A DNA stretch of 64,000 bases from Lomentospora prolificans (lineage: Eukaryota; Ascomycota; Sordariomycetes; Microascales; Microascaceae): contig JARFXM010000008.1 in NCBI GenBank assembly GCA_029532625.1, positions 1,798,001-1,862,000 on the forward strand. The letters run 5' to 3'. The notes under the pieces were generated by a model. That model saw only the letters and a program-made list of their open reading frames with translations, ran no database searches and had not been told where the DNA came from. Of this stretch, positions 34,072 to 48,063 are shown piece by piece (position 1 is the stretch's first letter; each line of letters begins with the position of its first letter). A program made the position numbers and the translations under genes.

Positions 34072-34568
34072 ATGGCAACCGGCCATCCACTCTCTTCCAA
34101 CACGACACCGGCAAGCGCCGCTATAAAAATGCATCCCGCGGTTCCAAGCTCACTACGATTCAAAAGTTCGAAGGCTTCCGCGTCGGCGCCGCTGGGTCGA
34201 GCACAGCTTCTCAAGCTGAAAACCGTATCGAAATTCACACCGGGGAATCCGATCGAGTCAACTATTTCGCCCACTCGCCCTAGAACCGGGTCGCGTTCCA
34301 TGCGGGAACGGCCGCTGCCTCATGCCAGTCCCAGCGTCAAGGTCCCCGAGTACAAGGCTGCTGCTCGAAAGTGGACGGCCACTCTAATCGCTTTCCCTGT
34401 GTTCCTCGTGACATCCTACTACCTCTTCGACCGTTGTGAGTTTATTACGTGCTGAGAAGCTATCCAAACGTTTCGAATCTAACCTTAAGTATAGTGATAC
34501 TCGGAAAACCTCCCAAAACTCTACCCGCTGCTTCTGGACAAAGTACCCACTCGCCGTCGGAGGCCTGA
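34072..34568 (+). CDS. Small single-pass membrane protein, possibly mitochondrial
   Basis: Two exons, 34072-34435 and 34495-34568, joined over a 59-nt intron (GTGAGT ... TCTAAC ... ATAG), giving 145 aa. The ATG is in a good context (caccATGG). The N-terminal 90 residues are Ser/Pro/Lys-rich with almost no acidic residues, like a mitochondrial targeting region. One hydrophobic segment (about residues 104-121, within TLIAFPVFLVTSYYLF) follows. A short tail (DRLILGKPPKTLP...) ends the protein. I do not recognise the family. The intron and sensible reading frame make it a real gene in my view, but the location is only inferred from composition. Confidence 0.65.
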
Positions 34569-35257
34569 TGCCGTCTAGTTCTTTGCTTAAGCTGTCGATA
34601 CTGGCTGTATAGTTACCCTTGCCTGTTTTGAAATCCGAGGGCCACGAGAAGGACGGGTTGGCATGTGCCCTCGGCAACTTCATTCAGCGACATCTAACGA
34701 TTACTGTGCAACCTCTTTACAAGCATGCCGGCATCTAAACCATCGAGCGGGCTGTTGGCATTTTCCCTAGCTCCAGTGCTATCGGGTCGCCTAGCGGCTT
34801 GCTTCTTCGGACCCGATCACTAATTATGAACTAGAAAGTGCATACGTTCCCTCTTAAATTCCAACTGGACGGGTAGATATTTCCCGTAGCACGGCGGCGG
34901 TCTCGGCCTACACCTTGACAGCCTATCTTCTCTCGTTCGACATTTCACAAGTTCTCACCTGCAGCGTTTACCCTTGAAGGTAGTATATCTTCACAACAGG
35001 ATGTTCAAGACCAGCATATCTACGAAGTTCGTCCTATCCGTCGGTTAAAATGCTTCTTCCCAGTGAATCAAGTCGAATCCCGAACTAGGCGGGAAGGGCG
35101 GAGTGTTACGATTGGAATTGAATTGTTTGTAAATACCAATGGCAGCCTAACCCACAGTCGCTCTAATAACGGGGCGCCGTAATAAAGGTGTCGCTCGGTG
35201 GTAACCAATCTCATAGTGATGCTAGCCCTCAGGAAGCACTCTTTATCGATCTATCTA
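34569..35257. other. Intergenic
   Basis: Lies between the 3' ends of the two small genes. No domain or RNA gene is recognised; the frame at 34384-34683 on the minus strand is the shadow of the 34072 gene. Confidence 0.4.
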
Positions 35258-35572
35258 CTATTTAGATGCCCTGACAATTCCACGCTTAATGCCATTGTCA
35301 ACGCGCCTTGCGACCTTCTCCAAGGGGAGGCGGTTTTCAATCCTTCGAAACGTTTTCGACACCGGCGGCTCAACGCGCTGGATACCACGTTGTACCGTGG
35401 GTGTGATGAAGGAGATATTCCGCTCCCAACGGGGAGCCCACCGTGCAGTTTGCACGGCGAGACGCTCCTCGACTCCGGGAATAAAATAGAAAAAGGGTGC
35501 AAGAGCACCAACACCGGCAACACCATAACACAAAGACTCCGACGAGCGAGCGAGGGGAATTCGAACAACCAT
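35258..35572 (-). CDS. Small membrane protein, function unknown
   Basis: 104 aa in a single exon, starting ATG at 35572. There is one hydrophobic segment at about residues 13-32 (LCYGVAGVGALAPFFYFIPG), then a soluble, basic, amphipathic tail containing RRIENRLPLEKVARRV. The composition is typical of small mitochondrial inner-membrane proteins and I have a vague memory of similar fungal proteins, but no name. Overlapping frames on both strands (35198-35596 plus, 35251-35568 minus) have less protein-like composition, so I take this one as real. Confidence 0.5.
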   Translation of the reverse strand: MVVRIPLARSSESLCYGVAGVGALAPFFYFIPGVEERLAVQTARWAPRWERNISFITPTVQRGIQRVEPPVSKTFRRIENRLPLEKVARRVDNGIKRGIVRASK

Positions 35573-36790
35573 TCTTGCTGTTTGACGGTTGGCTAAGGGA
35601 CGGAGGCGGGTTTAATCTTTTCGTCTGCAGGTTTGGAAGGTCTACATGATTGATTAGTCTTGTCCATGCCAGTTATGAGGAGAGCCACAGGGATGATTGT
35701 TACCTCTTTCGCAATGGTGCGATAATCAAGTGTTAGAAAGACTTCTTTCACTGTCTATTGATATACTGAAATCTGAGACTTGCGTAAGAAGCTCGAGTGT
35801 GTAAGGATGAAGGAATGTGAGGATTGCCGACGACGCTGCAGGTTTATAAGCATTCATCCAGAACAATGATAGCAAGCAGCCCTCCTTGGAGGGCTTCGTC
35901 ACGGGGACTTGACGTTCCAGGCTTCGCTGAACGCCCGGGCGCTTCGCAAGGGGAAGCGGGGTAAAGTAACGACGCCACCTCCCTGCCTTGAGACTGAGAT
36001 TCGCATTTTGGGGGCGATGTTGAATGGTTGGTATGATGTACAGATACCTCCTGCAAGGGTGACTGAGCATGGTACCCTGTACAATCCATATCATCTTTTA
36101 GTCTCAGTTGTCTCGCCTTGGAATGCCTACGTAATAGCACCTAGTTGCCTCCGTCAGAAGCCGTTGAGCACCAGGAGATTCAAATTGCCGTTCCGCATTA
36201 ATACTGAACCGAGTACCACGCCAGACCTTCTACGTTTGTGTTTCAAGAAGCCGAGCAAATGCTCCCCACGTACACGATGCCCACGTCAACAAGGAGGCCT
36301 TACTTCAAGTACTGGGGACATCAAAATAAACCACGGCTGACAATGAAGATACACCCTGGATAACGCGAAGAGCATCTGAGGTCACACACCATTTCTGCCA
36401 ACCGGTAGGTGCGCCGCACCAGTGTCGTTCGTATTTATCAGCCCATAGTAACCAGTCCACTGGTGTCAGTATACTTTCACCAGTACTTTGAGAATCGGGC
36501 AGAAGCACATCCCAATTACCTCTTCTACCTCCCTGTCACTGCTGGCGAGAAGGACAAATCAACCGTGTTTCATTGGAGGACGGCGTCAACACAAAGCACC
36601 TGATTGACAAAAGTCTTGACCCACTTCCCCACAAACCGAATAGCTTAGCGTCTCCACATTAATACAACGCTAAGCTAGGCTAAGCTCAGCCCAGCCAGCA
36701 ACAGTACAGATCAACAGTGAACGATACCTAAGAGGCGGGCGAGCCTAATAAAACAAAGCGATAAGCTTAGGCTCAAGAATAATATTATAT
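35573..36790. other. Right edge of the gene island
   Basis: Open frames at 35726-36094 (minus), 35909-36340 (plus) and 36305-36508 (minus) overlap each other and show no domain. At about 36640-36700 there is a run of related gctaagct/ggctaagc words. GC drops sharply after about 36780, where the repeat block begins. Confidence 0.4.
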
Positions 36791-39286
36791 GAACTATAAA
36801 ATAGCTTGCGAAAGTAGTCCACGTAGTATAAGTAGTATGGGTAGTATATAAGAGAAATATAAATAAACTTTAATATTATCACAACTCTAGTATAATAATA
36901 AACCATAGGGATCAAAGGAGAAGAAGAGTATCCTAAATAGTAGGATCTATAATAAGAAGAAGATATATCTTAGTTGTTATATAACTAAGGATATTCCTTA
37001 ATAATTAACTAAAGTATAAATTAGGGGTAAGACTCGAAGGAAGAAGTATGTAGTTTTAGTACTATAAAAGGTTAGACCTAGATAGTTATACTAGCTATAC
37101 TAGTACTAGTTATATATAGGTTTATATATAAGTTACTATACTTTTAATAGGCTACTAGGCTAATACTAATACCTATACTTAAGAAGAAGGAACTTTTTTT
37201 CCTCTGATATTTTCTTTCTTCTTCTATTCCCTAGTTTTAGATAGATAATACTAGTACCCTAAATTAAAGAATTACCTTTTTTAGCTAGCCCTTTTAAAGT
37301 TTTCTATAAGAGCTTAGTATAGGTTATATAAACTTATAGAATATATAAATAATTAAAGTATTTAAAAAATAGTGTAGATCCTTCTTTAAACTACTTTTAT
37401 AACTAAAAAAATTTATCTTTTTATTTAGAATATTTTATTAATTAATTAGACTTTTCGTAAATCTTTTAGATTTTTACTTAAAAAGTAAGGTTAAAGTTAA
37501 AGGATATAATAAATAATTTATTAGCTAATACTTCTACTAAGGCTCCTAGTATTCTAGCTATATTACTTAAAAAGTTTTAGTCTATTCTTTTCTTTTAGCT
37601 TTCTTCTAATAGTATATAATAATAGCTTACTATATATTATCTAAGTTCTCTAGTAGTTCCTAATTATTCTATTTAACTAGAAATCCTATTTACCTTACTA
37701 GATAAAACCTAGTTTTACTTTCTTTCTAATTTTTAATAATTTCTTTAAACTTTTATATTTTAGATTTATTTTTCAAATCTAAGAGAGATTAAGAGATATT
37801 CTTACTTTCTTAAAGATTTATTAGGAATATAAAGTATAGTTACTAATATTTTATAAAGAAATTAATTTAATGAATATTCTATTTATATCCTTAAAATTTC
37901 TATTATAAATAGAAATTAATATTAATTTCTTTTCAACTATTTTAAAAAGAAACTGTTAAATAGATAATGTAATTATCAATTTTATTTTAAAAATAATATA
38001 TATTTAATATTTATTATAGGATATTTTCTATATTTTAATTATAATAACTTAATATTTTATTATCTTTAAGTTGTATGAAAATGATTTAATTATTCTTGAT
38101 ATTATTAATTTAAAGTTAATTTAAATAAATCATTAATTTTTATATCAAATTTTCTATTTATTCATTTATTTAAAATACTATATATACATAATTAATATTA
38201 AATCTACTTAGTCTTATAAAACTCTATCTAGAATTAGCTAGTAAATAGTATTCTTTAATTATTTATAATATTAATAGATATATTAAAGTAGTATTTTTAT
38301 AAAAGATTTAAATTAAATTAAATACTTAGAGGTGATTAATTATTAGAGAAAATCTGATAATTTTAATAAAATAGTATTTACTTATTCTAAGTTTAATTTT
38401 TTAAAAGTTCGAAAAAAATTAGTTTTCAAAATAAATATTTATATTTTAAAAAAAAGATTAACCCTTTATAAAGTTTATATTAAAGTTTTTGTACATTTTA
38501 ATATTATACATAATTTTTAATATAATTATAAATATTTAATTTAGTTCCTTCTTATAGAATTTATTATTAAATAACTTTTTATATAATTTCTTCTTGAATA
38601 GTTTACTTTTAGATTTATTATAATATTTTATAATAAATTCTATTTTAAGAATATTTTAATTAAATGTAATAAAAATTTTTATAAAATAATAATCTTTATT
38701 TTTTATAATATAAAATATTCTCTGTAAATATTCTTAGAATATATCATGTAATCTATTAATAATATTTTTTTTAATATTTATAATTTACTAATGAACTTAT
38801 TAATTCTATTTAATTTTAAATGTTTTTCTAATTATCTAATTCTTTTAATTTTATTTATAAAATAATTTAATTTTTATTAATTCTTTTAAAAGAGTATATT
38901 TAATTAAGATTTTATAAAAATTAATCAATTATCAATATAATTCTCTTATTTTACTTCTAAATTTTATTAAACATAAATATCATTCTAAAATAATTTCTAC
39001 TTTTTTCTAAATCATAATTTAAATTATTACTTTATTTTCTTATATTTAAAATACTTTTTTCACTTTTAGAAATTATTCCTTTTAGAATTTATAATTCCTT
39101 TTCTCTATTTTTAAATAAAATATTAAATTTAAACAGAAAATAAGCTTTTAAGGTAATATAATTTAAATTTTCATAGCTAGTTTTTTACTAATATAATAAT
39201 AATTAGAATTATTTTGTATATAATTTAAATATTTAGATAAAAAACTAATAAGATTTATCTTTTCTAGCTAAAAATAAATATAAAAA
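36791..39286. other. AT-rich repeat block with a decayed 170-bp-type repeat
   Basis: At about 37060-37300 there is a decayed, interrupted copy of the repeat at 48064 (actagctatactagtactag ... agataatactagtaccctaa). From about 37320 to 39286 the GC content is very low and nothing can be recognised. Confidence 0.5.
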
Positions 39287-39622
39287 TGCAAGGGAATATG
39301 ACATAGTTACACTTAAGCAAGAAGGTCCTAAGTATCACAGAGTCAGATCAGGAACATTCACTATAGGTTGAATTATAATCTAGAGACTTTAGCTTAAAGA
39401 GCCCTCCTTCCTTCTAAGGCTCTTTAACTACCTTCTTTTATATTTCTATCCCATTCTTATCTACTTAAATAGGATATAGGCTAGCTCTAGACTCTATTCT
39501 AGATAATCCCTAGACTATCTTAGAATAGCCTTTAACCCAGGGTCTATAGCACTAGATTCCAGGTAGTCTAAATAATAATATCTTAAGACTTATTAATCCA
39601 TTATTCCCTCTTTAGAGTATAT
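39287..39622 (+). repeat. Partial copy of the 441-bp LTR
   Basis: It begins TGCAAGGGAATATGACATAG and follows the solo LTR at 19677 through ttattccctctttagagtat, then diverges. A second partial copy in the same orientation ends at about 42577. The two probably flank a degraded element. Confidence 0.65.
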
Positions 39623-39639
39623 ATAAGTGCTAAGTAACT

Positions 39640-42120
39640 ATAGATGAACTTCTAATAGAAGTTGGTAAATCCTAGGAACACCTAGATATTTCTATATAAA
39701 TATAGTTCTAGCTATTCCTATATAGCTTATACTTATTCAGGGTCTATCTAGACTCTTTACTTCCTAATAATATAACTAAGGAAGCTAACTTTAAACTAGA
39801 AGAAGCTATATTTTTTCTAGTTAGTATATAATTCTATAACTTATAATTATTCTAAAATTAGTTTAAAATATTCTTTATACTCTTTAGTAGTATTAGAGAA
39901 GATAAAGATATTATCTAGAAAGACTAGATAGTAATAACTAAATAATCTAGTAAAAACTTAGTAAATATATACCTAGAAGATAGTAGAAGTATTAGTTAAT
40001 TTAAAGGTATAATAGTTTATTTAAAGTATTTATATTTTATTTAGAAAATAGTTTTCTATTAATTTTTAAGTTAAATATAAATCTAATAGTAAGTATCCTT
40101 AAAGTCTAATTTAAAGAACTATTTTACTTAGAGTTAGTCTTATAAGAAGTTTAGAGGTTAGTAGAAGATAGTATTAGTTCTTAATAATAACTTTATTTAG
40201 TCTTTAATAGTTAATATAAAGTTATAAAGAGTTATTTAATTTTAGTATAAAAAGGATAGGAGCTCTAGCTAGACTTTAAGGTATTTAAATTCTACTTAAT
40301 TATAGAACTTTTTTAAGATATTTTCTAAGATATTTTTACTTTTACTTTTTAGTTAAGGGATATATAAGTCTTTATAAGGGTTTAATTCTAGGTTTAAGAT
40401 TAATAGAATATTTAACTCTAGGGAGTATTAGGAGTTTCTTTATAGCTTTTAGTAAAAATATATTAGTAAATTCTTATAAAAACTTAGAAATAACTTTCTA
40501 AAGTTTAATTAAGATTTTAAATATTTCTTTTTCTTTTTATCTAAAGTTTATAAATATAGATATAATATAGAACTTTTACCTAACTTAAAGATATTAAAAG
40601 AAGTATTTTTCTTCTTCTTAGATATATTTATAATTAATCTATAATAAGTAATAATTTATTATAAGTCCTATAGTTTATAATAAAGGTTATTTTACTAGTA
40701 ATTCTAAATAGTAAGTTAATCTTAAGTAAACCTAAAACTCTTTAAAATATATATAGAAAGGTCTTAATTATATTTAATATAGAATCTAATTTTATAGATT
40801 CTAATATATTAAAGAAAGAATTTATTAGCTTAGGTAAGATTAAGTAGTCTCTAATACTACTTAGGTTATAATATATATTTTTAAATATAATCTTAAAAGA
40901 TAAAGTTTTTTTCCTACTTTAATATCTAAATCTAATTAAATCTAGTTTATTTTAACCTAGCTTAGATTATAGTTTTTATATATAATATTAATAATATAAA
41001 CTCTTTATTCTAGGATAAAGGTAGTAGGGAAGTTAGTAACTTTATCCTTACTCCTTTTCTAAATTATTCTCTAAATTATAGTCTTTAATATAAGATATAT
41101 TAAATATAGAAGTCTAATTTAACTTCTTCTCTAGGTAGTCTTATACTAAATAGCCTAGCTATTAGTAATTATAGTATTAGAAATTTAATTTACTAAATAT
41201 AAGTTTTAGTTTAAATTTCTTAAAATAAAGCTTAGATATAAAATTATTTTTAATAGCTTATAATTTATTTTTATTAAATTTTAAGATTTTATAATATTAG
41301 CTTATAATTTATTAAGGTCTATTTAAAAGTTATTTATCTCCTTTTAGAATGGTTTTTTTAAAAGCTTAATTTCTCTTTTTAATAGATTATTAGGGCTTAT
41401 TACTAGCTTTAGTATATATACTTTTATAATATAGTAAAAGAATAGCTTTCTTTTCTAGTTTCTTTTATAAATATTTATTTAACTTAAAAAAGAAATCCTA
41501 TACTACTTTACTATTTAACTTATTTCCTAGAGTTTCTCCTAATCTAACTTAAAGATTAAACTACTCTTTTTTAGTTTATTTATTAAAAGTATATTCCTTC
41601 TACCTTAACTTAAAGAGGGTTCTTTATAATTTCTATTCTTATATTTTAGGAAATTAGTAATTTTATTTAATAAAAGTAAGTAAATTATAAATAATTTAGA
41701 ATATATCCTAATCTTTTAATATATTATTACTATAGTATTTAGAGATTAATCGTAGTATAATTTAAAACTTAAAAGATTTTAAGTTATTTAAGAATATACT
41801 TTAATATAATTAAATTTCTATTAGTAATTCCTTTATATTAGTAAATAATTTCTACTTATATAGTATCCTTAGTAAGTTTCTTAATATAAGAAGATAATAT
41901 TTTATAATTAGAAGTGTTTACTATAAATTTAGTATTATTAAATTAAATTAGGTTTATATAAACTTCTATAAGTAAAATAACTATATTCCTAATAGTTCTT
42001 TCTAATAATTATAATAAGAAAGTATTTAAAGATATTATAAATTCTAAAAAAGAAATAATGTAAGATATTAGTATTCTTATACTTAAGTTTAGAATAAGAT
42101 TATTATTTACCCTTAATAAT
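39640..42120 (-). pseudogene. Decayed gypsy pol on the minus strand
   Basis: On the minus strand at about 39918-39855 the sequence reads LDNIFIFSNTTKEYKEY, the decayed RT catalytic box (ancestral YLDDI) and what follows it. Stops fill the rest. It lies between two copies of the 441-bp LTR, and about 40870-41500 repeats the sequence at 19545-20640. Confidence 0.6.
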
Positions 42121-42124
42121 ATTA

Positions 42125-42577
42125 TCTTACCTAAATAGAAGTTATATAACTATATAAATCTTAAATATTATAAAATTATATTAGAAATATTTATTATAGA
42201 TTAATAGGATTATAATCTAGAAACTTTAGCTTAAAAACCCCTCCTTCCTTTTAAGGCTTTTTAATAACTTTTTTTATATTTCTATCCTATTATCTACTTA
42301 AGTAGAATATAAGATAGCTTTAGACTTTATTCTAGATAGTCCCTAGACTATCTTAGAATAATCTCTAACTTGGAATTTATAATACTAGATTCTAAATAGT
42401 CTAAAAAATAATATTTTAAGTCTTATTAATCTATTATTCCCTTTTAGAGTATCCTAAGTAAACTCTCCTAACTCCTACTATAGTCCTAGAGTATTCAGGG
42501 ATTAGTAGGAGTTAGTTCTTAGTACTAGTTAGACTATATCTAACTTGATCTTTGATAAAAGAATCCTTTTATGAGAG
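42125..42577 (+). repeat. Decayed copy of the 441-bp LTR
   Basis: Order and words match 19677-20117 (cctagactatcttagaataa ... tccta gagtattcagggattagtagg ... aatccttttatga). The first 60 bases are heavily mutated. Confidence 0.6.
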
Positions 42578-44303
42578 ATTAAATATTAATAAATTGATAA
42601 ATTAATTTTATAAATTTTCCTTTCAAATCTTTAGCTAAAGTATTTATAATTCTCTGTAAATTTTAATAATTAGTAAAAGCTTAGAAAACTTTTTATTAAT
42701 ATAATAATATTAATTTTTCAAATCTTTTATAATAATAAAAAGTTTTTATTAATTTATAGTTTATCTTTTTATATTTTTATAAATTTTTTAGAATAAAAAG
42801 GTTATAAAATATTATTAGTATTTTACTTTTGAAAAATAACATACTTGAGAATATATTAAAAAAGATAATTATTTCTATTTAAATCTTTTTTAATTACTTT
42901 TAATTAGTTAAAAGTTTTTATAAATATATATTTAACATTTAATAAAAGTATTTATAAGTTTTATAAACTAGTAAACTTTTTATTATTTAATCCTAATTTT
43001 ATTACCTTTTAATAACATATAATAAAATATATAAATACTAAGTAACTAAAAGTAAAATTTTAATAAAAACTAGTAAATTCTAAAAATATTGAGATATTTT
43101 AATATAAATATAATTCTAATTGTTTTTATATAATTTATAATAATTTAGAAATTTATCTAAACTTTATATTTCCTAATAATATTCTTAAAAATATTAACTT
43201 TAGATTAAAAGAAGTTATAGTTTCTCTAATTAATATATAATCTTATAATTTATAATTAGTCTAAAATTAATTTGAATTATTCTTTATATTCTTTATTAAT
43301 ATTAGAGAAAATATAAATATTCTTTAAGAACACTAGATAATAATAATTAAATAATCTAGTAGAAATTTAATAAATATATATGTAAGAAAAATAAATGTAT
43401 TAATTAATTTAAAAAGTATAATTATATACTTAAAATATATATATTTAAAGAATTAGTTTTTATTAAAATTCAATTTAAATATAAATTTATTAATGAGTAT
43501 TTTATGAATCTAGTTTAAAGAAGTACTTTATTTATAAGAAACTTATAGAAAGTTTAGAAATTGATAAAAGAAAATATTAATTTTTAAAAAGTAGTAAAAA
43601 AATATAAAGAATTATTTAATTTTAATATAAAAAAGATAAAAGTTCTAATTAAATTCTAAAATATTTAAATTCTATTTAATTCTAAAAATCTTTTAAGATT
43701 TTTTAAACTTCTTTTTCTATTTTTAAATTAAAGAATATATATATTTTTAAAATAATCTAATCCTAAATTTAAGGTTAATAGAATATTCAACTTTAAAAAG
43801 TATTACAAGCTCTTTTATAACTTTTAATAAAAATATATTTGTAAATTTTTATAGAAATTTAAAATATAAACTTCCAAAACTTGAGATTTTAAGTATTTTT
43901 CTTTATTTAAGGTTAGTAAATATAAATATAATATAGAATTTCTATCTAGTTTAAAGATACTGGAAAAATAATAAACCTCTTTCCTGAAAATATATTTATA
44001 ATTAATTCAAAATAATAGCTAATAGTAAGTCTTATAATCTATAATAAAACCCATTTTATTAATAATTCTAAATAGTAGATTAATTTAGAGTAAGTTTAGA
44101 GCTCTTTAATGTATATATAGAATTATTTAACTATTTTTTAAATAGAATTTAATTTCACAGATTCTTATAAAAAAAAAAAGGATTTATCTATTTAAATAAG
44201 ATTAAGAGGTTTCTAATCTAGTTTAGATTATGCTATACATTTCTAGATAAAGTCTTAGAGAACTAAGTTTATTCTTATTTTAATATCTAGATCCACTTAG
44301 TTC
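42578..44303 (-). pseudogene. Second, more decayed copy of the gypsy pol
   Basis: About 43080-44300 parallels 39700-40930 in order (for example the stretch around 43300-43340 against 39890-39930). It is poorer in GC than the first copy. The Tc1/mariner fragment interrupts it at 44304. Confidence 0.5.
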
Positions 44304-45036
44304 CCCCCATGAAATTTTAGACACGCTACAAGTCACTGACCCAACCATACAATTAAAAAGGTACTTCAAGCTCTTGTAATCTCCTATAGTAAAATAAGGT
44401 ACATCTGTAATTCCGCCATCCTATCCATCACTACTATTTTGTATATAGGCCATCTGCTGCAATTACTACTGCTATCCAGTCAGGCATCATCGTTTCCATC
44501 ATCTTCGCCCAGAATAATAGTCAATTGAATCCATGGATCCCAGCCCTCCTAGACCCATCTACAGAGGGTCTCATAAGGCAGCTTAAAGATATTACTATAC
44601 CACATACTGATATAGGTTTTCATATAGTCCTATGCTGTTTCGATCGGGTTTAGATCAGGCGAATACAGCGGCCACTCGATCTTCTGGATTCCAAAGCCTG
44701 TAATGAAGGCCAAAGTGGCCCGCGCAGCATGTGGGCGGGCGTTATCTTGCCAGCCCTGGAGCATGAGAAGAAGGTTCTAGCCAGCCCTATAACTATTCCA
44801 AGGTTGCTGTTGAACCCACTGATGGGTTACTGGAACCATGTACTGACAGTAACGTTGGCTAGTTATAGTGCCCTAGTATTCAAAAGACTGCAAGCTAGCT
44901 AGACTGATTAAATGGTACATTGGCTGCTTGTACTGATTAGACGCGCCTGGATAAAACATTACTCGATTGGGGGTAATGTGGGTCTGCAGGTGTTGTATAT
45001 CTACCATATGCATGGCTAAAATTCACAAGTCAAACC
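44304..45036 (-). pseudogene. Tc1/mariner transposase fragment
   Basis: About 730 bp of balanced GC in AT-rich surroundings. The minus strand reads QDNARPHAARATL near 44750 and WPLYSPDLNPIE near 44640. The Asp and Glu are 34 residues apart, the DD34E spacing of Tc1-like DDE transposases. Upstream the frame contains LQTHITPNRVMFYPG, and stops (TAG/TAA) interrupt it. The outer edges carry similar inverted words, tgaaattttagac on the left and the complement of ggctaaaattcac on the right, perhaps degenerate terminal repeats. It is shorter than a full Tc1 element, so it is a deleted copy. Confidence 0.8.
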
Positions 45037-48000
45037 TTGGTGATTAAATTTTATTCTATTTTAAGTTAGTATAAACTATAATTTTTTAAATAATATTAAT
45101 AAAAAGGACTTTTTATTTTAAGATAAAACTAATAATAGAATTAGAGAATTTATTCTTATTTTTTTCTTAAACTATTACTAGAATTATAATCTTTAATAAT
45201 ATCTAAAAAAATGATTGTAAGATCTAATAATAATAATAATAATAATAATAATTTATATTATATTTATTTACTTAATTAAATCTAAGCTATTAATAACTTA
45301 TATAAGATATTATTATTATTTAAAAATATTTAATATATTTTCCTATTATTATATAAGATTACTCTAGTAAAATTAGAGATTAATACGTTCATAAATACTT
45401 AATATTTTACTATAATATCAAAAGATAAATCATTAAGAAAAATCCTTATATAAATTAGGAATTATTAATATATAATTTTATAAAAGCTATTATATAGTTT
45501 ATTTTAAACGTATTATAGCTTTTAAACTTTTCTATTATCATTATGCTACAATTTATAATATCTATAAAGTTTATATAAAATACGATTAGTATAATATAAG
45601 GATTTTAAAAAGTCTATATTTAAATAATTAAACTATATATACTTTTTTTTTAGCTATATCTTTAATAACGTACTTTAAGATACTTATAAATAATGTAACT
45701 AGGAATGTTATAATTATAATAAGTAATATTATTAATAGTTTACTATTATAGCTATTTGAATTACAAAATATTAATATAAATTTAATATAACATTTTAAAA
45801 TTTATAGCATTTAGATTATTGAGTTATTAAGACTTTATAATTATTTAAAATATACTTATTCTTTTATTAATTAATACTAGTTAAAATTATTTTAAAGAGT
45901 ATCTTATCATTATTTACTATAACTTGCTTTTCTCCTAGTTTTAGATAATAGAATTCTAATAAACTAATAAAAATATAAAGTATAATTAAGTTTATACTAG
46001 TAATATTGATTAGTATACTAATTTATAATATCCTATAATTACTTTTACTTAATAAAAGCTTATAAACTTCTCTAATAGCTTCCTATTAGGTCTACTAGAT
46101 TTTAGGTTTTATATAAATAAGAAAACCTAATTATTAATTATAAATTCCTTTTATATCCTCTATTAGTTATAATATATAATATATTAGTACAAGCTTATTT
46201 TAAGGTTCTTTTTAGTTTTCTCTTTTATAAGATTTAGTTATTAGGCTTAGATAATAGCTTAAAATATACTTCCGTTCTTGTTTAGTTATTCTATTCCTTA
46301 TTATAAAAGTATAAATATATTATTTAAAGACCTAGTTAATCTATTTCGGTTACTTATTAGTTTAGAAGTAATATATAATATTTAGCTTTCAGCTAGTACT
46401 TAGAGTTTTATATATTATCTCCTAGAACTTATTAGTAAATAGTAAACCTCTATTAAATACTATCCTTCTAAAAAATCTAAAATAATAGTAGATATAATAC
46501 ATTAGTAAATTTATAAAACCCTTATTAGTTAACCTCTTACTTATTTTAGTATATATTATATACTTAGTAAAGTAATTAGTAATAATAAGGATTATATTAT
46601 ACTTTTTCTTATATATTAATTCTAAAAGTAGAAGATTATTATTAAAAATCTAGTAAGATCTTAGTAAAAAGTCTACTAAGTGCTTTAAGTAATATTAAGA
46701 GCCTATATAGCTTATATTATTATAATCTTATCTTCTAGTATATATAACAAGTAAAAATATAATTTTAAATATTGTATACTATAAGATCCTAATAGAACTT
46801 ATTATAAACTTAAATTTAAGTTAATATAAACTAAGATAATTTATTGGAAAAGAGTTATATATTAGTTTAAATATTTCATTATATATAAAGGTATGTATAC
46901 TTAGTTATTTATTCTTGGGATACCTTTATTATAGAAATGCTACTATTACTTTCACACTTACTTATACTTTACTATTTCTATCTTTTAGTTTTTATAAAGC
47001 GACCCTTCTTTTATATTACTTATATAGTATTTATGGATGTAAACTTAAGATTTACTTACTTTCTACTATTAATATATAGTATATCTACTTATAATATTTC
47101 TCGTATACCTATTACTTATAGTTATTAAACTTAATACATTACTATTTCTTATACTACTAAACTTAGTATGTCACTTATATTTAAGTTCTTAATTCTTTAC
47201 TATTACTTAGCATTTAGATTATATAATATATTATTACTATTATAACCCTTAAATATCTAAACTTTAATATTAGTAAGTAGACTTTATATATACTATAAGT
47301 TAACTTTACTTCTAGAAAATACCATAAAAGGCCCTTTTTAGCTTTTACTTTTATGTATTATATTTAATATATAATTATAATATTTACTTTAAGAGTCTAC
47401 TAGGTTCCTTACTCCTTTACAATGTTTAATCTTAAAATTAAATACTATAAGCTTTTCTATCTACTTTATTTTATTACTAAATAGCCTTTACTTAATAGTA
47501 AGATAAAAATAGTTTAAATAATTAATTGTAATTTTAGTAATATAAGCTAAATAAGTTATATAATATTTCTATTTTTTAAATACCTATATGATTACTAATA
47601 ACTTTATATTAAAAGCTAAATAATATAGCTTGATACTTTATAACTTCTTTAAAGGAATATAATAAGGAATTAGAACTTACTATACTTCTAGTTTAAGAGT
47701 ATACATATTATAAACTCTAAAGTGTTAGTTTTAATATAAATCTACTATTTAGGGTTAAGTTATTAGAAGAAGAGTATACTATTAAAAAGCTTTTTAATTC
47801 TTTAAAAGTAGTTAAATTTTTTTCAATGTATTATTATAAATCCCTTTATACTACTTTTTATAGTATTAGTAAAAACTATAATAAATCTTTTATAATTCTT
47901 AATAGAACACTAATATAATCTAATAAATCCTAGAAATATAAGGATATTATAAATAAATTATAGTTTAGATTATTTTTAGATTATAACTATATACTTACTT

Positions 48001-48063
48001 TTATTTTAATCTTACTGAATCTTATAGTAAATCTAAAGAATCTAACTTTCCTTACTTTAAACT
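45037..48063. other. AT-rich decayed repeats, no gene
   Basis: A trinucleotide run (taa)n lies at about 45224-45252. The 63-aa open frame at 46937 is a chance product of AT-rich sequence. Nothing else is recognisable. Confidence 0.5.

Noticed and set aside
46937..47128. 63-aa frame in the AT-rich block
   Set aside because: Composition (Tyr, Ile, Leu, Phe) is what random AT-rich DNA gives.
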